Part shown: piece after piece, positions 57,324-64,000 of the stretch
How the letters are laid out: the number at the start of each line of letters is the position of its first letter
Position numbering within the stretch: the first letter of the stretch is position 1
Assembly: GCA_014529385.2 (NCBI GenBank)
Contig: CM043960.1
Span: 35,763,396-35,827,395, forward strand
Direction of reading: 5' to 3'
From: Adiantum capillus-veneris
Taxonomy: Eukaryota; Streptophyta; Polypodiopsida; Polypodiales; Pteridaceae
DNA: 64,000 bases
The notes under the pieces: model-generated
Told to the model about the DNA's origin: nothing
The model's database searches: none
The model's input: the letters and a program-made list of their open reading frames with translations, nothing else
Translations under genes and position numbers: made by a program

Positions 57324-57985
57324 GTGTTGTTGAAGCTGCAAAACAAGCTTGGAATATTTTGGTTGGTCTTTATGCAAGTCGCAATGAGGCTAAAATTGCT
57401 TTGCTGCGTAAAGACATGGAGTCGAAGATTATGCATGAGAAAGATGATATGGACACTTTCCTTGCTGGTGTCAAGGATATCAATGAGCAAATTATTTCTG
57501 CAGGTGAAGTCATTTTAGACAGTTCCCTTGTGCAGACTGTTCTTGATGCCTTACAAAATTCTTACCAGACTTTTGCTAGTACTTGGAGAATTATGACCCA
57601 AGGAAATCCTGAAGTTGTCAAGTTTGATGCATTATGCACATTGCTGTTGCAAGAGTTACTTTCCAGAAAAAACAGGACTAGGCAGCGTGCAATTGAACAA
57701 GCTTTTTGCTTCTCAAAGAAAGGGTGGTAACAGCAATGCAGCCACTTCTTATCGTTTTGCTGCGAGTGGCAAAAATTCTGTTCCTAATGCTTCTGCTAGC
57801 AGCATTCATCTGGAAATTCTGGTGATAAGGGCAAAAAGAAGATGCGTTGCCATTATTGTAAAGCTAATGATCACTTGATCAAGCAGTGCCCTAAGTTGAA
57901 GGCCAAAGAGGCTAAGAAGAAAGAGGATGGTTCCACTGCAAATGTTGGTTCCACTACAAAGCAGCCATTGTTGAGTCTTCTTTGA
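57324..57985 (+). pseudogene. Element M gag
   Basis: UBN2-type copia gag: DDMDTFLAGVKDINEQIISAG, LVQTVLDALQNSYQTF and a CCHC knuckle, CHYCKANDHLIKQC (about 57848-57890). A frameshift lies near 57680 and the frame closes before the protease. A fuller N-terminus probably lies 5' of 57324 in broken frames. Confidence 0.8.
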
Positions 57986-58068
57986 AAGGAGACTGTGATG
58001 CTAATGTTGATGCATAATGGGCTTTTAGTGTAGAAAGCACTTACAATCCTGTTGTCCATGATGCATGC

Positions 58069-59163
58069 ATGTCAATTGCTGTAGATTCACATGTGTGGTA
58101 TTTTCACAGTGGTGCTACAAAGCACATTACCTCACATCGTGAATTGTTCACCTCTCTTGAGTTTGTCCCTCGTGGGAATTCAGTCACTTGTGCCAACAAT
58201 GCCTCGTATCCAGTTCAGGGGGTTGGAAAGATTGTGCTTACTACTGCAAATGGAAGTTCTTTCACACTTGTTGATGCAGTTTATGTACCTGGGATCAAGA
58301 AGAATCTCTTGTCTGTATCCGCACTTGCTAGACTTGGACTTGTAGTCAAATTTGTGGATGACAGATGTATAGTTCATGATCTCAGTTTTGGTGATGAAAT
58401 TGTTGCATCTGGGCTTTTGTGCCGTGGGTTGTATAAGCTCACTTTGTATGACAAGTGTGGACAAAATTTTGCAAATGCTGTTGCAGATTCAAGGGCTATT
58501 TCAAATGCAAAACTTTGGCATGCACGTTTTGGTCATCTGAATTTTGCGAGTTTGCTGCATTTGCAGAAATCTGATATGGTTGCTTCTTTGCCGCCTCTTG
58601 AAGCACCTGTCAAACATGTTTGTGAAGGCTGTATTTTGGGTAAGATGCAGCGTTTTAAATTTCCAAAGGATGGTTCAGTTCGGGCCACATGCAGGTTGCA
58701 GCTTGTGCATAGTGATGTTTGTGGACCCATGCAAACTCCGTGCTTGGGCAATTACCTGTACTTCGCGACTTTCATTGATGATTACTCCAGGCATGCATGG
58801 GTATTTCCGCTTAAAGAGAAGTCTGAAGTTTTTATGTGCTTCAAACAATTTCTGGCTATGGCTGAAAATGTCTCGAAATGTACTATGGGCACCCTCCGTT
58901 CCGATCGAGGGGGGGAGTATATGTCTCATGAATCGAATGCATTTCTCGCTAGTCGTGGGATAAAACACCAATGTACAGTGCCTTATACACCTCAGCAAAA
59001 TGGTGTTGTTGAGAGGAAAAACATGTCACTGACGGAAATGGCACGATGTATGGTCAAAAGTCAAGCTTTGCTGCATTCTTTTTGGCTTGAGGCCATCATG
59101 TGTGCCACTTATGTACGTAACAGGTGTCCTACGAAAGCTTTGCAGTCTATTACTCCATATTAA
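58069..59163 (+). pseudogene. Element M protease and integrase
   Basis: 364-codon frame. The protease site reads WYFHSGATKHIT, so the catalytic Asp of D-S-G is His (codon 58105-58107). Integrase has LWHARFGHLN…CEGCILGKM (zinc site) and LVHSDVCGPM, LRSDRGGEY and NGVVERKN (D,D,E intact). A TAA stop (59161-59163) interrupts an otherwise continuous frame that resumes at once with AWHDRKPS. Confidence 0.9.
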
Positions 59164-60737
59164 GCATGGCATGATAGAAAGCCTTCTATTGAGCACATGC
59201 GTGTTTTTGGTTGTTTGGCATATGCTTTGGTGCCACAAGTGCAGCGTAGAAAATTGGATGATAAGGCTGTCAAATGTATTTTTGTTGGTTATAGTGCTGA
59301 AAGCAAAGGATACATGTTGTATCATCCGCAAACAAAACGTATTCTGGTTTCACGGGATGTAGTGTTTGTGGAAGATTCTGTTCAGCCCTTGCTATCATGT
59401 ACTAGAGACAGTAATGTAAGCTCACAGGACATTTATGACACTTTGTTGCCTCTTTTCAGTGGTGGAAATACGAATGTAAGTTTGAATGAGGCAAATGTAC
59501 AACCTATGGGGGTTTCTGAAAATGTTTTAGATCAGCCTATTACTGATGCAGATGTACATGATGTACTTGATGAGGAAAGGGTTGAAAATGAGCAGGCTAG
59601 AGGTATGCCAAAATGGCTGGTGCACACTTTGCGTGACAGTAAATTGGATGCACCTTTGTCTAGTCGTACTCGTTCAAGCTCTTGCCATGCATCTTATGGA
59701 TCAGATTGTTATGCTTTGGTTGTGTCTAGCTTACATGATGTTGAGGAGCCTCTGACTTTTGCTGAAGCACAAAATTTAAAAAATTGGATGGCTGCCATGC
59801 AATCAGAATATGATGCACTTATAGAAAATGACACATGGACTTTATGTGATTTGCCTCCTGGCAAAAAGGCCATTGGTATGAAGTGGGTTTACAAGTTGAA
59901 ACGCAAGCCGGATGGTGAGATCGATCGCCATAAGGCTCGACTTGTTGCAAAGGGTTATGCACAACAAAAAGGCATAGATTATGAAGAGACTTTTGCTCCC
60001 ACTTGTCGTATGACTACTGTGCATTTTCTATGTGCATTGGCAGCTCATTTTGGTTGGGATGTACATCAATCAGACATTGTTACTGCTTTCTTGAATGGTG
60101 ACATATTTGAGGAAGTTTATGTAACGCAGGCTCACGATTTTGTCATAAAAGGACAAGAGGACAAAGTGTGCAAATGTAACAAGGCTTTGTATGGGTTGAA
60201 GCAATCTCCTCGTGCTTGGTATGAGAAAGCTGACACTCATTTGGTCAAACAAGTCTTTCGTAACAGTCCAACAGAAAGCACATTGTATGTAAAGCATGAG
60301 GGTGATGTACTTCTCATTGTGGTTCTTTATGTTGATGATTTGTTGATCACTGGACCAAATGAGAGACATATTGCTGAATTTAAGGCGGATTTGAATGCTA
60401 CTTTCAAGATGAAAGATTTGGGGCTGTCGCATCATTACTTGGGTATACAGTTTAAGCAGTGTGATGGTGGTATTGCCTTGTGTCAGAAAAGTTACATAGA
60501 GCCATTGCTATGTAAGTTTGGACTTGAGGATTGCAAACCTATTGCCACTCCCATGGAAACAGGTTTGAAATTGAGTCTACATGATGCTGGCGATCCTGGT
60601 GATGTCACTCTTTACCAAACTGCTGTTGGATGCCTCATTTCTGTATGCAACACGAGGCCAAATATTCAGTTTGCAGTCTCACAGGTCAGCAGATTTATGC
60701 ATAGCCTAGGGTCTAAGCATTGGCAGGCTGTCAAGAG
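59164..60737 (+). pseudogene. Element M integrase tail and reverse transcriptase
   Basis: Integrase tail MRVFGCLAYALVP and SRDVVFVEDS. RT has AMQSEYDALIENDTW, KWVYKLKRKPDGEI, ARLVAKGYAQQKGIDYEETF, QSDIVTAFLNGD, ALYGLKQSPRAW and catalytic VVLYVDDLLITG (about 60319-60352). Open for over 500 codons. It stops matching at HWQAVKS (60737), where the duplicated segment begins. Confidence 0.92.
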
Positions 60738-61475
60738 CTATGCCAAAATGGCTGGTGCATACATTGTGTGACAATAAATTGGATGCACCTTTGTCTAGTT
60801 GTACTTGTTCAGGCTCTCGCCATGCATCTTATGCATCAGATTTTTATGCTTTGGCTGTGTCTAGCTTACATGATGTTGAGGAACCTCTGTCTTTTGATGA
60901 AGCACAAAATTCAAAAAATTGGATGGCTACCATGCAATCAAAATATGATGCACTTATAGAAAGTGACACATGGACTTTATGTAATTTGCCTCCTAGCAAA
61001 AAGGCCATTGGTACAAAGTGGGTTCATAAGTTGAAACGCAAGCCAGATGGTGAAATCAATCGCCATAAGGCTCGACTTGTTGCAAAGGGTTATGCAGAGC
61101 AAAAAGACATAGATTATCAAGAGACTTTTGCTCCCACTTTGTCGTATGACTACTGTGCGTTTTCTATGTGCATTGGCAGCTTATTTTAGTTGGGATGTAC
61201 ATCAATGAGACAATGTTACTGCTTTCTTGGATGGTGACATATTTTAGGAAGTTTATGTAACGCAGCCTCGCGGGTTTGTCAAGAAAGGACAAGAGGACAA
61301 AGTGTGCAGTTGTAAGAAGGCTTTGTATGGGTTGAAGCAATCTCCTCGTGCTTAGTATGAGAAAGCTGACACTCATTTGGTCAATAAAGACTTTCGGAAT
61401 AGTCCAACGAGAAGCACATTGTATGTAAAGCTGAGGGTGATGTACTTCTCATTGTGGTTCTTTATGTTGATGATT
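60738..61475 (+). pseudogene. Tandem duplicate of RT segment (element M)
   Basis: Same length (738 bp) and order as 59603-60340, starting at the ATGCCAAAATGG phrase and ending at the codons for VDD. It has several point differences and new stops (near 61186, 61243 and 61354). Confidence 0.9.
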
Positions 61476-62028
61476 AACTGCCAAGCATGAAACGAAAACC
61501 AGTTATGGACACTCGCGTGTCAAAACAACCAGCCCAATTTGAGTCCAAAAGATCATGTAAGTCTGGCGGCAATGATCCCCCCTTGGAATAAATCAAGCCA
61601 AGATGTAAAGTGCCACTAAGGTAGCGGAAAATCCTCTTGAAAGCCTGCCAATGCTTAGACCCTAGGCTATGCATAAATCTGCTGACCTGTGAGACTGCAA
61701 ACTGAATATCCGGCCTCGTGTTGCATACATAAATGAGGCATCCAATAGCAGTTTGATAAAGAGTGACATCTGCAGGATCACCAGCATCATGAAGACTCAA
61801 TTTCAAACCGTTTCCATGGGAGTGGCAATAGGTTTGCAATCCTCAAGTCCAAACTTACATAGCAATGTCTCTATGTAGCTTTTCGTACACAAGGCAATAC
61901 CACCATCACATTGCTTAAACTGTACACCCAAGTAATGATGCAACATCCCTAAATTCTTCATGATTTGAAAGTAGCATTCATAGCAGCCTTAAATTCAGCA
62001 ATATGTCTCTCATTTGGTCCGGTGATCA
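61476..62028 (-). pseudogene. Inverted RT end and RNase H of element M
   Basis: The minus strand continues the RT exactly where the duplicate stops: GATCACCGGACCAAATGAGAG, then GLKLSLHDAGDP, CNTRPDIQFAVSQVSRFMHS and RNase H start LDSNWAGCFDTRVSITGF. This points to an internal inversion of 553 bp with loss of about three bases at the breakpoint. Confidence 0.9.
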
Positions 62029-62212
62029 TGTGAAACAACAAAAGTAAAATTTAAATTGATAAAATTTGAAGTTTTTACACCGAATTACACTTTTTTTTGT
62101 TGAAATTTTGTAGGTTTTCTTATCTTCAAATATAAAATGTAGAGGTATATTTCAAAATTTGTAGGTGGGATTACATTAAACCTAGGTTTTTTTTAGCACT
62201 GGTTCAAGGCAG

Positions 62213-62279
<67 letters not shown>

Positions 62280-63198
62280 TGCACTTTACAACAGTTCAAG
62301 GACACGTTCAACTCTCTTCGTCGGATAGATTTTTAAGGTCTTTTGGAATAGTTTCCTACGATGTTAAAATTCTCTTCTTCTAAGGGGGTGTGTGTGTGTG
62401 CGCTAATAAAAAGAGAAAAATGGTATAGCTTTTCAATCACTCAGGGGTGGTAGATTGGTTATGCCATTTCCCACTTGAATAACAAGTCTTGAGTTCAACT
62501 CTCCTCGTCGAATAGAATTTTAAGGTCTCTTGGGATAGTTTCCTACGACGTTAAAATTCTCTTCTTCTTCTTCTTCTTCTCTCTCTTTTTAGGCAAAACC
62601 ATCTCCATTCAAAATTCGAAGAAAAATTCTGCCAGTAACCTTTGCCTCATAAAACTGACAAAGTTAGAATCTCCATAGAGGAACTAGTAAATAATTTGTT
62701 GATTTGTATGAGCAGCAATGTTTTGGAAAAATGTGTCTCGACTTAATATCGTGCCGTTTTCAATTTCAAAAATGCCGGTTGGGAGCAAGAGTAAAAGGAG
62801 AAATTCTGCCCTGAAATAGAGAGAAATAGTGCAAAAGCCCAAAAAGATAACCTTATTTGCTAAAAATTCCTCTTGGCAAATTGAAGGAAAGTATGTTTGG
62901 AAAAATGATTTTTCTTGAACACTGATGAGCAGCTATAAGCCTAAATATGGTGCCTATGGCCATCAAGTCACTAATAGCTTTGCGAGAAAGTGACCCACCA
63001 TTCATCCTTAGTCGATCTGACAAGATGCATGGGTGATAAGTTTGTACTTTAGAACCTCATAAAGAACCTTATCATAAGTAACCTCATCAAACAAGACCAT
63101 AATATTGTGGACCTTCTCCTTCTACTTTCCCTTGCTCTATTTTTTCTTCTACTGCTTGCCCAATGCCGCCTCCTCCGTTCTTTCTCTCTCTCTACCAC
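62029..63198. other. Non-coding region with repeats
   Basis: A CT run lies at 62214-62273. A roughly 75-bp direct repeat lies at 62309-62384 and 62499-62573 (shared phrase atagtttcctacga(t/c)gttaaaattctcttc). No gene supported. Confidence 0.6.
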
Positions 63199-63299
63199 TG
63201 CACGCCGGCATGCACCCTTGAAGATACTTTGATGGTGCAGTTAAAATGGCAGTCAAGTGTTGCGGCAAAAACGTTGCCAAATACAAACCGCCATGAGAG

Positions 63300-63349
<50 letters not shown>

Positions 63350-63430
63350 CCCCGGCGTGCACCCTTGAAGGCAGTTTAGATGGCAGCCATGTGTTGCGAC
63401 AGAAACACTACCAAATACAAATCGTTGGGG
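63199..63430. repeat. Diverged direct repeat around a CT microsatellite
   Basis: The phrases ggc(a/g)tgcacccttgaag and gccaaatacaaaccg/accaaatacaaatcg recur at 63205-63295 and 63352-63427. A CT run (63301-63345) lies between them. Confidence 0.7.
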
Positions 63431-63689
63431 AAGATGAGTTGCAACACGAGTGTGCTGGGAAGTTGGCAATGCATGTGGAGGCCACCAACTTTTAGTGCAA
63501 GGAGAGTCCATTTCAGACGAGGTTCCCTATCCTTGCATTCCACCAGTGTTCGAGTAAATCCATTGAGGAAATTCAACCTACATTTTTTGCAACTTAACTA
63601 AACTTTTCAAGTGGATTTTCTCCTTCTCTATTATAAGGTTAAGCTGAGGCATACTTTCTTCGAGCACTTCATTCCACCCTTCTGTTCAC

Positions 63690-63925
63690 ATAAGGGCGGT
63701 AGTAACTCAATACGCCTAGCATAAAAGAATAAAAGAACCTGTTTGAATAAAGGTTTGAGCTCCTGTTGACATAAGGACGATAATAACTCAATACGCCTAG
63801 CATAAAAGAATAAAAGAATCTGTTTGATTAAAGGTTTGAGCTCCTGTTCACATAAGGACGATAGTAACTCAATATGCCTAGCATAAAAGAATAAAAGAAC
63901 CTGTCTGATTTAAGATTCGAGGACG
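63690..63925. repeat. 81-bp tandem repeat, three units
   Basis: Units start at 63690, 63771 and 63852. Each contains aactcaata(c/t)gcctagcata then aaagaataaaagaa. The third unit is truncated or diverged after about 70 bp. No spacer or repeat logic of a CRISPR. Confidence 0.92.
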
Positions 63926-64000
63926 AAAACCAATAGAAGTAAAGACACACAACTTGACAGAAGCAGGTTTATTTAAATTTGAGGATGGAACTTATAAGAG

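Larger units (their letters stand above)
57026..62028 (+). mobile_element. Ty1/copia element M, rearranged, no 3' LTR found
   Basis: The primer site at 57026-57037 follows a probable 5' LTR ending TTCCAACA (57023). Then come gag, a zinc knuckle, protease, integrase and RT. A segment of RT is tandemly duplicated (59603-60340 and 60738-61475). The RT end and RNase H follow in inverted orientation (61476-62028). No 3' LTR or polypurine tract was recognised. Confidence 0.85.

Noticed and set aside
63690-63925. Possible CRISPR array
   Set aside because: Units are contiguous with no unique spacers, and the setting is a plant nuclear genome.

Overview
This is plant nuclear DNA dominated by transposable elements. 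Chromodomain Ty3/gypsy and Ty1/copia retrotransposons carry primer sites matching plant initiator-Met tRNA. A LINE fragment, many long CT/GA microsatellites and AT-rich spacer complete the picture. A large-genome land plant fits, possibly a non-seed plant such as a fern; that last guess has little support. Only two loci look like host genes: a single-exon TLC-domain membrane protein (28306-29064, minus) and a divergent histone H3-like gene (42754-43437, minus). A third locus (about 44.0-46.4 kb, minus) is a broken multi-exon gene of unknown family.

Layout. 1-25 kb is a nested retroelement cluster. Element A (gypsy, minus, 5' LTR 2718-3921) abuts and truncates element B (gypsy, plus, pol 3922-6072, 3' LTR 6124-7124). 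Element C is an A-like gypsy whose gag is split by a nearly complete copia element D (7343-12909, minus). C's 5' LTR appears split by 13901-21201. Element E (gypsy, minus, 5' LTR 20567-21201) has its gag interrupted by chromovirus F (14439-19913, minus), with target duplication TTTTC on both sides. Beyond C's LTR end (22137) lie a LINE endonuclease fragment, two more LTRs and a decayed gag.

26.5-29.9 kb is host-like DNA with the TLC gene. 29936-40337 is a full-length plus-strand chromodomain gypsy element K with target duplication AATCT. Its RT is interrupted by solo LTR L (34651-36278, target duplication TTTTC). 40.3-47 kb holds the H3-like gene, the unknown decayed gene and an unidentified plus-strand coding remnant. 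47-56.7 kb is non-coding: microsatellites, three copies of a roughly 0.5-0.7 kb repeat (one inverted) and a recurring 16-bp palindrome. 57-62 kb is copia element M (plus), with a 738-bp tandem duplication and a 553-bp internal inversion. 62-64 kb is repeats, including an 81-bp tandem array.

The most interesting locus is the H3-like gene. It starts exactly like H3 (ARTKQT) and ends in a recognisable H3 fold, with a long unusual segment between. The residues matching the H3 alpha-N helix lie in a different reading frame, one base out of register with the rest of the fold. It is therefore either a recently broken or mis-sequenced H3 variant or a strongly divergent one. The retroelements are mostly broken by stops and frameshifts.
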